This document shows positions 22,343 to 31,117 of a stretch of DNA of 64,000 nucleotides, in pieces. Origin of the DNA: Candidatus Shapirobacteria bacterium (GTDB taxonomy: Bacteria > Patescibacteria > Microgenomatia > UBA12405); NCBI GenBank assembly GCA_028704885.1, contig JAQWEN010000001.1, positions 248,001 through 312,000 on the forward strand, written 5' to 3'. Made by a program: the position numbers and the translations under genes. Every line of letters begins with the position of its first letter. The first letter of the stretch is position 1. The notes below the pieces were generated by a model. It saw only the letters and a list, made by a program, of their open reading frames with translations. It did not search any database and had not been told where the DNA came from.

Positions 22343-23290
22343 ATGGAAAATGATTTAGACATTTTGATTAGACGATTTTTGGAACACCTAGAAATTGAAA
22401 GAAATTGTTCAAGATTAACAATTAGAAATTATCAACATTATTTAGATGTTTTAGTTCATTTCTTGTCAGAGGAAAATAAAGACAAGAAGTTAACAATAAA
22501 TAATATAACTTCAGATGTAATAAGAAGGTTTAGACTATTTTTAGCCAGACAGAAGGGAAGTATCGGAGAAATGAAATTGGTAACTCAGGGTTATTATGTA
22601 ATTGCTTTAAGATCGTTTTTAAAATGGTTAGTAAAGAATGATTATAAAGTACTGCAGCCGGAAAAATTAGATGTGCCAAGAACTAAGGATCATTCACTTA
22701 AATTTTTAGATGGGGATCAGATGGAGAGACTTTTAGTCCAACCACTCCCCTCTAGCAAAAGCGGTTTTAGAGACAGAGCAATTTTGGAACTTTTATTTTC
22801 AACTGGATTGCGGGTGTCGGAATTGGTTCGCTTGAATCGTGATCAAATTAATTTAAAAACTCGAGAGTTCGGAGTGATTGGAAAAGGCGGAAGATCAAGA
22901 GTGGTCTTTATTTCTATTCAAGCAGCTGAACATGTCGCAAAATATTTGATGAGCCGGGAAGACAAATATAAACCCCTGTTTATAAGAAATCTAAGACCGA
23001 ATGAAATTCCGGTTAGTGATGAAGCAGTAAGGTTAACGGCCAGATCAATTCAAAGATTAGTAAAACATTATGTAAAAACGGCTAATTTGCCAGTGGAGGC
23101 AACACCACATACGTTAAGACATTCGATGGCGACTGATCTTCTTAGAGCTGGAGCAGATTTGAGATCGGTTCAAGAAATTTTGGGTCATAAGAACATTGCC
23201 ACGACTCAAATTTATACTCATGTAACCGATGCCAGATTACGTGAAATTCATAATAAATATCACAGTGGTAACAGAGGTGAGAATAAATAA
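22343..23290 (+). CDS. xerD: Tyrosine recombinase XerC/XerD family
   Basis: This 315-aa tyrosine recombinase has the SAM-like N-terminal core-binding domain (LIRRFLEHLEIERNCSRLTI) and the full catalytic set: R157 (STGLRVSEL), a Lys around 181 (GKGGRSR), H256 and R259 (TPHTLRH), H282 (LGHKN) and the nucleophile Y291 (TTQIYTHV). Size and motifs match chromosomal XerC/XerD/XerA rather than phage integrases. Its position 361 bp from a dif-like site and at the AGGGGA polarity switch supports chromosome dimer resolution. Whether XerC, XerD or a single-recombinase type cannot be decided here. Confidence 0.92.
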   Translation: MENDLDILIRRFLEHLEIERNCSRLTIRNYQHYLDVLVHFLSEENKDKKLTINNITSDVIRRFRLFLARQKGSIGEMKLVTQGYYVIALRSFLKWLVKNDYKVLQPEKLDVPRTKDHSLKFLDGDQMERLLVQPLPSSKSGFRDRAILELLFSTGLRVSELVRLNRDQINLKTREFGVIGKGGRSRVVFISIQAAEHVAKYLMSREDKYKPLFIRNLRPNEIPVSDEAVRLTARSIQRLVKHYVKTANLPVEATPHTLRHSMATDLLRAGADLRSVQEILGHKNIATTQIYTHVTDARLREIHNKYHSGNRGENK

Positions 23291-23379
23291 AGCTTATACC
23301 CTATAGTGACGCCATTTTCCCAAAAAATAGTCCCCTATCCTGTTTTGATAAAATTTACTTTTGAATGATAGTTATTTAT

Positions 23380-23442
23380 CCCTAAATTAGGCCAAAAAAT
23401 AAATTGTTGGGTAATTTAGCACTCTTGTAATTTAACTGCTAA
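23380..23442 (+). promoter_or_regulatory. CCCTAAA box plus CIRCE-like inverted repeat, copy A
   Basis: CCCTAAATTAGG (23380-23391) is followed, 36 bp from its first base, by TTAGCACTC-N9-AACTGCTAA (23416-23442). The left arm is identical to the CIRCE half-site bound by HrcA; the right arm has two changes. It lies between the convergent ends of the xer gene and gyrA, with no chaperone gene nearby. Two more copies with identical spacing occur at 38469 and 63736. Confidence 0.65.
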
Positions 23443-23494
23443 TTGTTACTTATTGAATATGTACACCCTATAGTATCACTATTAATCCCCTACT

Positions 23495-26149
23495 CTACTT
23501 AACTTTTTCGTCTTCTATGGTGGAATCGTTTTTATCGATAATAGTCATGGCACTTAATTTGTCATCAGTGGATTTAAATCTCATAAGAATGACACCTTTA
23601 GTGTTGCGGCTAAGAGTTGGAATATTCTTTAAAGGTAATTTAATGGTGATGGCTTTTTTAGAAACTAAGACAACTTGGTCGTCAGTTTCAGAGACAACTT
23701 GAGCGGCAGCAATCTTACCATTTTTAGTACTGAGATTAGCGACCTTGATACCAATACCGCCTCTTTTTTGAGATGGGTAGAGATAGACATCAGTTCTTTT
23801 GCCGACACCATTTTCAGTGACAACTAAAAGATGTTTAAAGATACCTTTTTCTTTTTTATCAATAACACTAGGAACAACATCCATACCGACTAAAGTGTCG
23901 CCTTCTTTAAGAAGAATGCCGCGAACACCTCGAGTTTGGCGACCCATAGGTCGACAATCTTTTTCATCAAAGCGAATACATTTGCCATTTTTAGTAACCA
24001 TAAATACTTGATTGTCACCTTCGGTTAATTTGGCCCAGGTAAGTTGATCGTTAAGATCGAGTTTAATGGCGGCTAAACCGGTTTGGCGAATATTCTTGAA
24101 TTTATCTATGGAAGTTTTTTTAACGACTCCATTTTTAGTAGCGAGTAGAATAAATTTAGCTTTGGTATTTTTACCAATTGGAAGGATAGTTTGGACAGTT
24201 TCACCTTGAACAATATTAATTAGATTAACAACAGCTTGACCTTTGGCTTGTCGGGTGCCTTCCTGGACATCCCAAACTTTGGTTTTGAAAACTCGGCCAC
24301 GATTAGTGAAGAACAAAAGATCGTCGTGAGTATCAACCGAAAGCATACATTCAATTTCGTCTTCATTTTTAGTGGTCATACCAACAACACCAACGCCGCC
24401 ACGTTTTTGAGTGTGATAGGTTTCTTTGGCAACGCGTTTCATGTAACCAGTTTTGGTTAAAGCAACTAAAACAGCTTCATTAGGAACTAAATCTTCTTCA
24501 CTAAATTCTTCTAATCCACGGGCGTAAATTTTGGTTCTTCTATTATCACCATATTTTTCCATGATTTCATTATTTTCTTGTTTGAGAACAGCAGTCATGA
24601 CTTCTGGTTTAGTAATAATATCAGTAAGATTGGCAATAGCTGTTTCTATTTCATTATATTCATCATCAAGTTTTTGTCTTTCAAGTCCAGAAAGTTTCTT
24701 AAGCTGCATTTCTAAAATAGCTTGGGCTTGTAGATCAGTAAATCCAAATTTTTCCATTAACTTACCTTTTGGATCTTCTTCTGGTTTGGTATTACGAATA
24801 GTTTTAATAACTTCTTCGATGAAATCAAGAGCTTTTTTAAGACCTTCTAAGATATGGGCACGCAATAAATCGCCTTTAAGATCATAAATACTGCGGCGGC
24901 GAATAACGTTTTCTCGATGACGTAAAAAAAGAAGTAACATCTGTCGTAAATTTAGAGTTTGAGGAACATTGTCGACTAAGGCCAACATATTGGCAGAATA
25001 TGATGATTGAAGAGCGGTATATTTGTAAAGTTTATTTAAAATGGACTTTGGCTTACCTATTTTTTTAATTTCGACGACAACTCGAATACCATGACGATCA
25101 GACTCATCACGAAGGTCGGAAATTCCAATGATTTTTTTATCACGAACTAAATCAGCAATTTTTTTAACTAATTCAGCTTTGTTTACTTGATATGGTAACT
25201 CAGTAATAATAATTCTGATTCGGCCGGATTTAGTTTCTTCAATATTAGTTTTGCCACGGACAATGAATTTACCACGACCAGTGGAATACATTTCAATTAT
25301 CCCGGTTTTTCCATAAATTTCACCAGCGGTTGGAAAATCTGGTCCTTGAACAAATTTAACTAAATCTTCAACAGTGGCACTGGTTTCAAAATTAAAATGC
25401 TCTTTTGCTAATTCAAAAGCTGGTCTCAAAACCATTTCTTGAGTATTTTTAGGTGGAGCTAAAAAATTATTTAACTCTTCTTTGTTTTCGATTCTTTCTA
25501 ATCGACTGTTGTTTAAAATAAAATCGATAGCTTGGCAAAGTTCTTTTAAGTTATGAGGAGGAATACGAGTAGCCATACCGACAGCAATACCATCGGCGCC
25601 ATTTAAAAGTAGAGTGGGAATTTTAGTTGGAAGAACGGATGGTTCTTTTTCGGTGGCATCGAAATTATCAACCATATCAACAGTTTCTTTGTTTATATCA
25701 GCCACTATTTCGGTAGTAATTTTATCTAATTTGACTTCGGTATAACGCATGGCGGCTGGAGGATCACCATCAATGGAACCGAAATTTCCTTGGCCTTTAA
25801 TAAGAGTGTAGCGAAGAGAAAAATCCTGAGCTAAACGAACAAGGGCGCCATACACAGACATATCACCATGGGGATGATATTTACCTAGAACATCACCAAC
25901 AACTTTGGCTGATTTACAAGTTTTGCCGCCACTACCGAGACCCATTTTATCCATGTCAAAAATTATGCGGCGGTGGACTGGTTTAAGGCCATCTCTAACA
26001 TCAGGTAAGGCTCTAGAAACGATAACTGACATGGCATAGTCAAGATAAGAGGTTTCCATTTCGGGAACAATATCAACTTCCATAATTTTACCAATACTTG
26101 AATTAGTTCTTTTAATGTCAGTGACAATAGTATTTTTTTCTTCAGTCAT
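23495..26149 (-). CDS. gyrA: DNA gyrase subunit A
   Basis: GyrA (884 aa) is the breakage-reunion subunit of DNA gyrase. The quinolone-pocket region (ARDV-type: LGKYHPHGDMSVYGALVRLAQ), the catalytic Tyr in AAMRYTE (about 135), the GyrA coiled-coil region (LTDLQAQAILEMQLKKLSGLE) and a C-terminal beta-pinwheel domain with the GyrA-box-like QKRGGVG are visible. In the quinolone pocket the Ser83-equivalent is Ser and the 87-equivalent is Gly/Tyr-flanked (DMSVYGAL), as in wild-type-like sequences. It lies 6 nt downstream of gyrB in an operon. Confidence 0.96.
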   Translation of the reverse strand: MTEEKNTIVTDIKRTNSSIGKIMEVDIVPEMETSYLDYAMSVIVSRALPDVRDGLKPVHRRIIFDMDKMGLGSGGKTCKSAKVVGDVLGKYHPHGDMSVYGALVRLAQDFSLRYTLIKGQGNFGSIDGDPPAAMRYTEVKLDKITTEIVADINKETVDMVDNFDATEKEPSVLPTKIPTLLLNGADGIAVGMATRIPPHNLKELCQAIDFILNNSRLERIENKEELNNFLAPPKNTQEMVLRPAFELAKEHFNFETSATVEDLVKFVQGPDFPTAGEIYGKTGIIEMYSTGRGKFIVRGKTNIEETKSGRIRIIITELPYQVNKAELVKKIADLVRDKKIIGISDLRDESDRHGIRVVVEIKKIGKPKSILNKLYKYTALQSSYSANMLALVDNVPQTLNLRQMLLLFLRHRENVIRRRSIYDLKGDLLRAHILEGLKKALDFIEEVIKTIRNTKPEEDPKGKLMEKFGFTDLQAQAILEMQLKKLSGLERQKLDDEYNEIETAIANLTDIITKPEVMTAVLKQENNEIMEKYGDNRRTKIYARGLEEFSEEDLVPNEAVLVALTKTGYMKRVAKETYHTQKRGGVGVVGMTTKNEDEIECMLSVDTHDDLLFFTNRGRVFKTKVWDVQEGTRQAKGQAVVNLINIVQGETVQTILPIGKNTKAKFILLATKNGVVKKTSIDKFKNIRQTGLAAIKLDLNDQLTWAKLTEGDNQVFMVTKNGKCIRFDEKDCRPMGRQTRGVRGILLKEGDTLVGMDVVPSVIDKKEKGIFKHLLVVTENGVGKRTDVYLYPSQKRGGIGIKVANLSTKNGKIAAAQVVSETDDQVVLVSKKAITIKLPLKNIPTLSRNTKGVILMRFKSTDDKLSAMTIIDKNDSTIEDEKVK

Positions 26150-26155
26150 ATTAAA

Positions 26156-28099
26156 TTAAATATCTAATCTTGCTAAATGAGCATGAGTTTGAATGAATTT
26201 TTTTCGAGGCGGAACGTCTTCGCTCATTAAAATCCTAAAAACTTCGTCGGCTTTGATAGCATCGGAAATGTTGATTTTTTTAAGAATTCTAGTTTCAGGA
26301 TTCATAGTGGTTTCCCAAAGTTGTTGAGGATTCATTTCACCTAAACCCTTATAACGTTGAACATCATAAGCCTTAGAAAGGTCTAAAGTTTTAAGATATT
26401 TTTCCTGCTCATCTTCAGTGTAAGTATATTTAACATTTTTACCTTGTTTGATTTTGAAAAGTGGCGGCATAGCAATATAAACATAACCACTTTCAATAAG
26501 ATTAGGCATATGGCGATACATAAAAGTCAACAAAAGAGTAGCAATATGAGCACCATCGACATCAGCATCGGACATTAAAATAATTCGGTGATAACGAAGT
26601 TTATCAAAATTCATAGTTTCACCAATTCCCATACCTAAGGCAACAATTAGGTCTTTTAATTTGTCAGAACCAACGACTTTGTCAAGTCGCATGCCTTCGG
26701 TGTTAAGAGCTTTTCCCCATAATGGAAGAATAGCTTGGTATTTACGATCTCTTCCTTGTTTTGCGGAACCACCTGCAGAATCTCCTTCAACGATGTAAAT
26801 TTCGCTTTCGGCTGGATCTTTTGATTGACAATCAGCTAATTTTCCAGGGAGACCTTGAGATTCAAAGGCGCCTTTACGCATAATAACATCTCGAGCAGCT
26901 TTAGCAGCTTTACGAATTTGAATAGTTAATAAAGCTTTGCCAACAATGATTTTGGCAACATCAGGATGTTCTTCAAAATAAATTTCCAATTCTTCTTTAA
27001 CAATTCGGGAAACAATTGGTTGGACTTCACTATTACCTAACTTACCTTTAGTTTGACCTTCAAATTGGAGATCTTTAGATCCCATTTTAATGGAAACAAC
27101 GGCAGTAAGACCTTCTTTAACATCGTCACCAGTAATGGTGTCATCTTTAGATTTTAATAATTCTTTTTTGGTGGCATAGTCACGGACTACTTTAGTTAAA
27201 GCAATTTTGAATCCAGTTAAATGAGTACCACCTTCGTGAGTATTAATAATGTTTACAAAAGAAGGAGTATTTTCTTGAAAAGAATCGTTGTATTGAATAG
27301 CAACTTCAACATCAACTCCTTCGTCTGAACGGTGAAGATAAATTGGTTCATGGTTAACGACTTTATTTTTATTCAATTCGCGAAGAAGAGAAATAATTCC
27401 ACCTTCAAAATAGTAGTGATGTTGAGTATTAGATCTTTCATCATAGAAGTGAAAGAAAATTTTAGAGGTAAGATAGGCTCGATCTTTAATTGATTTAATA
27501 ATTACTTTGTCATCAAATTCAACGGTTTCTTTAAAAATTTCTGGATCTGGGTAAAAAGTGACGGTGGTACCGGTAATTGTTTTGGGAATTAATTTTTTAA
27601 GTTTTTCGACTTTAGTTTCAGGAATTTCAACGAGTTTAGTTTTTACATTGCCACGGGAAAAATCAATGTAATTAATTTTATTATCTCGACGAACTTCAAT
27701 TTGATAAAGGCTAGAAAGGGCACTAACACAGGCAGCACCGACACCGTGAAGACCGCCAGAAACTTTGTAGGCAGAACCTTCAAATTTTCCACCGGAATGA
27801 AGAGTGGTCATAATGACTTCGACGGCTGGTTTTTTGTATTTAGGCATGATGTCAATAGGAAAGCCTCGACCATCATCGGCAACAGAAACGGAATTATCAG
27901 GATGAATAACAACCCAAATGTTTTTAGCAAAGCCTGCCAAAGCTTCATCAATACAATTATCGATAATTTCGGTTAAACAATGATGTAGTCCCCTGGTGTC
28001 AGTAGAACCAATATACATGGCTGGTCTTTTTCTAACTGGTTCTAATCCTTCCAAAACGACTATTTGGTCAGCATTATATTCTTGTTTTGTCGAAGACAT
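26156..28099 (-). CDS. gyrB: DNA gyrase subunit B
   Basis: GyrB (647 aa) supplies the ATPase of gyrase. The GHKL ATP site (EIIDNCIDEALAG, DDGRGFPID, GGLHGVGAACVSALS), the Toprim domain (YIVEGDSAGGSAKQGRD and LMSDADVDGAHI) and the C-terminal QRYKGLGEMNPQQLWETTM are all present. The length is typical of Gram-positive-type GyrB without the proteobacterial insert. A near-consensus promoter ends 6 nt before the ATG, predicting a leaderless gyrB-gyrA mRNA. Confidence 0.97.
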   Translation of the reverse strand: MSSTKQEYNADQIVVLEGLEPVRKRPAMYIGSTDTRGLHHCLTEIIDNCIDEALAGFAKNIWVVIHPDNSVSVADDGRGFPIDIMPKYKKPAVEVIMTTLHSGGKFEGSAYKVSGGLHGVGAACVSALSSLYQIEVRRDNKINYIDFSRGNVKTKLVEIPETKVEKLKKLIPKTITGTTVTFYPDPEIFKETVEFDDKVIIKSIKDRAYLTSKIFFHFYDERSNTQHHYYFEGGIISLLRELNKNKVVNHEPIYLHRSDEGVDVEVAIQYNDSFQENTPSFVNIINTHEGGTHLTGFKIALTKVVRDYATKKELLKSKDDTITGDDVKEGLTAVVSIKMGSKDLQFEGQTKGKLGNSEVQPIVSRIVKEELEIYFEEHPDVAKIIVGKALLTIQIRKAAKAARDVIMRKGAFESQGLPGKLADCQSKDPAESEIYIVEGDSAGGSAKQGRDRKYQAILPLWGKALNTEGMRLDKVVGSDKLKDLIVALGMGIGETMNFDKLRYHRIILMSDADVDGAHIATLLLTFMYRHMPNLIESGYVYIAMPPLFKIKQGKNVKYTYTEDEQEKYLKTLDLSKAYDVQRYKGLGEMNPQQLWETTMNPETRILKKINISDAIKADEVFRILMSEDVPPRKKFIQTHAHLARLDI

Positions 28100-28105
28100 A
28101 GATTC

Positions 28106-28134
28106 ATTCTAGCAGAGCAAAATTAGGTTTACAA
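28106..28134 (-). promoter_or_regulatory. Leaderless promoter of gyrB-gyrA
   Basis: On the minus strand TTGTAA (28129-28134), 17 nt and TAGAAT (28106-28111) lead directly to the gyrB ATG at 28099 after 6 nt. Transcription should start at or within 1-2 nt of the start codon; no Shine-Dalgarno exists. Confidence 0.7.
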
Positions 28135-28201
28135 TAAGCAAAATATTCGTATCTTTAGGATAAATATATTTATAAAAAAGGTTTAAAATACAGTGAAAAT
28201 T

Positions 28202-28219
28202 ATGCCCTATTTTAGGCAT
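28202..28219. terminator. Short hairpin overlapping the trmH stop codon
   Basis: ATGCCTA-AAAT-AGGGCAT on the minus strand covers the trmH stop and is followed by AATTTTC. It could terminate trmH, though the T-tract is weak. It also contains the CCCTATTTTAGG pattern that resembles the CCCTAAA boxes elsewhere. Confidence 0.45.
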
Positions 28220-28754
28220 TTTTATGTGTTAATTTAGATACAACATCAAAACTTATGACAGAAGTGGCAACTAAGACGTTTAAAGATATATTTATCCCAA
28301 ACATAGGTATTTCTACTACTTTATCGACCAAATTTAAAACATCTTTGGAAATTCCATAAGATTCACTGCCAGCAATAATGGCAACTTTTGATTTATATTT
28401 GGCATCTAAGTAATTAATACTGTCTTTTGTTTGTTCACAAGCGATTATCTGATAACCATCTTTTTTTAATTGGGAAATGCATTCTTTGGTGCTTTTATAT
28501 TGTTCCCAAGGAACCCATTTCCAAGTGCCAATAGAAGCACGGTGGATTTTAATATTGGGAGGAGTAACAACTGGTCCACAAAGACAGATTTTTTCAACAG
28601 CTAAAGCATCGGCTAGTCTAAAAAAAGAACCGATATTGTAAGTGTCGAGAACATTGTCGAGAACTAAAATAATGGGGTTACGTTTAATTTCCTTTTGTAA
28701 TTTTTGAGAATCCCCTACTTTAGATTGGCGGATTTGATGAGAATTTAATTTCAT
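28212..28754 (-). CDS. TrmH/SpoU-family RNA methyltransferase
   Basis: This 180-aa SPOUT-class methyltransferase 2'-O-methylates tRNA or rRNA. The three signature motifs are present: NVLDTYNIGSFFRLADAL (motif 1, N-x-G-x-x-x-R), IAGSESYGIS (motif 2, GxExxG), and IPMFGINISLNVLVATSV (motif 3, PM...SLNVxxA). It is a short form without an extra RNA-binding domain, most like TrmH. A TAAAAT box ends 5 nt before the ATG. The exact target is unknown. Confidence 0.88.
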   Translation of the reverse strand: MKLNSHQIRQSKVGDSQKLQKEIKRNPIILVLDNVLDTYNIGSFFRLADALAVEKICLCGPVVTPPNIKIHRASIGTWKWVPWEQYKSTKECISQLKKDGYQIIACEQTKDSINYLDAKYKSKVAIIAGSESYGISKDVLNLVDKVVEIPMFGINISLNVLVATSVISFDVVSKLTHKNA

Positions 28755-28771
28755 AGGTTATTTTAACAAAG

Positions 28772-28802
28772 AAAAACCCTCCACCGGTGGTAGAGGGTTT
28801 TT
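28772..28802 (-). terminator. Terminator between thioredoxin-fold gene and trmH
   Basis: The stem AAAAACCCTC / GAGGGTTTTT with an internal CCGG core forms a strong hairpin. On the minus strand it ends in a T-run 15 bp after the stop of the upstream gene. Confidence 0.85.
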
Positions 28803-28816
28803 AATTATTTACAAAA

Positions 28817-29854
28817 TTAATTGCAATTAGCAGCAGGAGCAGCCCCACTGTCAGCGGCTGCAGCAGCATTTGGATCTTCAAGAACGGTTTTACATTCTTT
28901 TGGAGCTTTATTGAAAGCACTACAAAGAGCTTCTTTAATAACGTCTGGAGTTCTGGTTTGACTTAAACTGAAGACTTTATTACCGATTTTAAGATTTTGA
29001 TCAGTTGAAGTTGAATCCACTTCAGGAGGGAAAACTTGATCACCAATCATTAGGGATGGTGAACCTTGGATTTTGTATTTAGTAGTATCAGCAATTTCTT
29101 TTTCAATTAGGCTGGCAGCATCTTTATTGAAACATTCTTTAATTTTATTGGTGTCATAACCAGCTTTTTGGGCTTGTTCTTCCCAACATGTGTCGGCATT
29201 TTTGGAAGTACAATTATCATTGACATTTTTGACGAAATCCCACCAAAGTTTTTTATCTTCAGTAAGGTTATAGGCACAAATTTCGCGAACATCTTGATTA
29301 GCTTCGATTCGACCGTGAAGGGATGAATAAAGATTATTACCTATTTTTAAATATTTGCTTTCATCGTTACAGCTTTTGACCATGGCAGCGATTTGATTTT
29401 GACAGTCAGCCTTATCTTTAAGTTGGCCACCACTGTTTTTGACATAAGTATCACATTGAGCAGGATCTGGACTACTGGTTTTACAATAAGCGGCTAAATT
29501 GCCTTCAATTTTTTCAAAAATATAACGAGGTTTAATTTCAACTTTATTACCAAGAAGATCGAAAATTGGTCTTAAGGTAGTTTCCATTTGATTACCGTAT
29601 GGACAAAAACTCATAACATAGAAATCTAATTGAGGTTTATTAGCTTTGGTGGCGGCAAAAACATTTTTGGAAGTTAGTTTGGCAGTGTCAGAACCAGCTA
29701 TTTTAAGTTTAATTTTCATTAAAACAACTCCAGCTGCAAGTGAGGCACCGGCTAATAATAAGGAAAAAATAATAGCGGCAACGAGAGAGACTTGAATAGT
29801 TTTTCTTGCTGGAAGAAGTTCGTTTTTTTCTTTTTTAATTATTTTTTTTGGCAT
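28817..29854 (-). CDS. Membrane-anchored thioredoxin-fold (DsbA/GILT-like) protein
   Basis: This 345-aa protein has one N-terminal transmembrane helix (about 22-46) and an extracytoplasmic thioredoxin-like domain. LDFYVMSFCPYGNQMETTLRPIF places a single Cys in a CPYG motif where DsbA/GILT proteins have CxxC. Later, KYKIQGSPSLMIGDQ matches the cis-Pro strand of the fold. About a dozen cysteines occur along the protein, so several structural disulfides are likely. The C-terminus is an Ala/Asp/Pro tail ending NCN. It follows a ferredoxin gene by 14 nt. A role in extracellular thiol redox is inferred. Confidence 0.75.
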   Translation of the reverse strand: MPKKIIKKEKNELLPARKTIQVSLVAAIIFSLLLAGASLAAGVVLMKIKLKIAGSDTAKLTSKNVFAATKANKPQLDFYVMSFCPYGNQMETTLRPIFDLLGNKVEIKPRYIFEKIEGNLAAYCKTSSPDPAQCDTYVKNSGGQLKDKADCQNQIAAMVKSCNDESKYLKIGNNLYSSLHGRIEANQDVREICAYNLTEDKKLWWDFVKNVNDNCTSKNADTCWEEQAQKAGYDTNKIKECFNKDAASLIEKEIADTTKYKIQGSPSLMIGDQVFPPEVDSTSTDQNLKIGNKVFSLSQTRTPDVIKEALCSAFNKAPKECKTVLEDPNAAAAADSGAAPAANCN

Positions 29855-29868
29855 ATTTTTATAAATTA

Positions 29869-30063
29869 TTAATTTTCTTCAATAGTAATTGCCCCAACTG
29901 GACAAGCTTCGACTGCTGATTTAACAGCGTCAGTAATTTTTTCTGGTTGTTTTTTTACTTTAGCTTTGTAGGTAGTAGTATCCATCTCAAAAGTTTCTGG
30001 GTCCATTAAAGGACAAGTATTACAACCAATACATTTGTTTTGATCAAGTATTATTTTAGACAT
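29869..30063 (-). CDS. Small [4Fe-4S] ferredoxin
   Basis: This 64-aa single-cluster ferredoxin has ligands CIGCNTC (three Cys spaced C-x2-C-x2-C near 11-17) and the distant Cys in EACPVGAI (about 54). This is the Thermotoga/Pyrococcus-type monocluster fold. It is an electron carrier, partner unknown. A near-consensus promoter ends 6 nt before the ATG, and the thioredoxin-fold gene follows, so both are probably expressed from it. Confidence 0.9.
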   Translation of the reverse strand: MSKIILDQNKCIGCNTCPLMDPETFEMDTTTYKAKVKKQPEKITDAVKSAVEACPVGAITIEEN

Positions 30064-30069
30064 GCTTTT

Positions 30070-30097
30070 ATATTACTTGATTTGATTCTGATGTCAA
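30070..30097 (-). promoter_or_regulatory. Leaderless promoter of the ferredoxin gene
   Basis: On the minus strand a perfect TTGACA (30092-30097), a 16-nt spacer and TAATAT (30070-30075) lead to the ATG at 30063 after 6 nt. A diverging TATAAT (30113-30118, + strand) serves epmA. Confidence 0.7.
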
Positions 30098-30126
30098 TAT
30101 TAATTTAATTGATATAATATGATTCT

Positions 30127-31116
30127 ATGGAAGTTAAGTCGCAAATTAGTAATTTGAAAAATCATCAGATTTTTTTGGAGACAAAAAGGTTAATTGATGT
30201 TTTTTTACAAAAAAAAGCTTTTATAAAAGTAGATACTCCCCTACTTTCGCCCAAATTAATTCCAGAGTCATATTTGGAAATTTTTGAGACAGAAAATTTA
30301 TATTCTGATAATAAAGAGAAGTTATATTTGATCCCTTCACCGGAATTATTTTTAAAGAGATTGATCGTTAAGGGAATTGGTAATTGTTATTCATTGGGAA
30401 AATCTTTTCGAAATAATGAGCCGGTAGAGAAAAAACATTCCTATGAATTTACAATGTTAGAGTTTTATCGAGTAAATGCAGATTATTTTGATATTGCGGA
30501 AGATGTAATGAATTTAATTAGATTTATAACTAAAGAATTATTTGGAAAAGAAATTATTAATTATCAAGGAAAGATTATTGATTTGGGAAAATTTGAAAAA
30601 ATTACTGTGGCCGAGGCTTTTAAAAAATATGCCGAAATAACGGATATTTTTGATCATAAAGAATTTTTTAAACAGGCAAAAGAAAAAGGTTATCGAGTGG
30701 AAAATATGGATTATACCGATGTCTGGTCGCAAATTTATGGAATAGAAGTGGAGCCAAATTTGGGAAAAAATGGCTTAGTAACTTTTATTTATGAATATCC
30801 ACCTGAGTTAGCGGCCATTATTAAAATTAATGAGAAAAATATTGCCGAAAGATTTGAATTTTATATAGAAGGAATTGAAATGGGTAATTGCGGTAACGAA
30901 GGAGTAATTATCGAAGAATATAAAAAAAGATTTGAAAAAGATATTGATATTCGGCAAAAACTGGGGTTAATAAATTACAAAGTAGATGATGAATTTATTG
31001 AGATTTTGGAAAAATTACCAAAATGTGCCGGAATTGCAATTGGAGTGGACAGATTGGCAATGATTTTTGCTGATGTAAAAAGTATTAACGATTTAAAATT
31101 AATTACAATTGAATAA
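30127..31116 (+). CDS. epmA: EpmA-like EF-P--(R)-beta-lysine ligase (LysRS paralogue)
   Basis: This 329-aa protein corresponds to the catalytic core of a class II lysyl-tRNA synthetase without the N-terminal anticodon-binding OB domain, the architecture of EpmA/PoxA/GenX. Motif 2 (SLGKSFRNNEP, about 88-98) and motif 3 (GIAIGVDRLAMIF, about 302-314) are intact, as is the YLIPSPELFLKRL substrate pocket region. EpmA attaches (R)-beta-lysine to a conserved lysine of EF-P. The next gene is an EpmB-like radical SAM mutase, which strongly supports the call. EF-P itself is not in the window. A TATAAT with extended TGn lies 8 nt before the ATG. Confidence 0.85.
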   Translation: MEVKSQISNLKNHQIFLETKRLIDVFLQKKAFIKVDTPLLSPKLIPESYLEIFETENLYSDNKEKLYLIPSPELFLKRLIVKGIGNCYSLGKSFRNNEPVEKKHSYEFTMLEFYRVNADYFDIAEDVMNLIRFITKELFGKEIINYQGKIIDLGKFEKITVAEAFKKYAEITDIFDHKEFFKQAKEKGYRVENMDYTDVWSQIYGIEVEPNLGKNGLVTFIYEYPPELAAIIKINEKNIAERFEFYIEGIEMGNCGNEGVIIEEYKKRFEKDIDIRQKLGLINYKVDDEFIEILEKLPKCAGIAIGVDRLAMIFADVKSINDLKLITIE

Positions 31117-31117
31117 A

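Noticed and set aside
31109..31117. TTG start for epmB overlapping epmA
   Set aside because: ATG at 31118 directly follows the epmA stop and fits the family N-terminus better.
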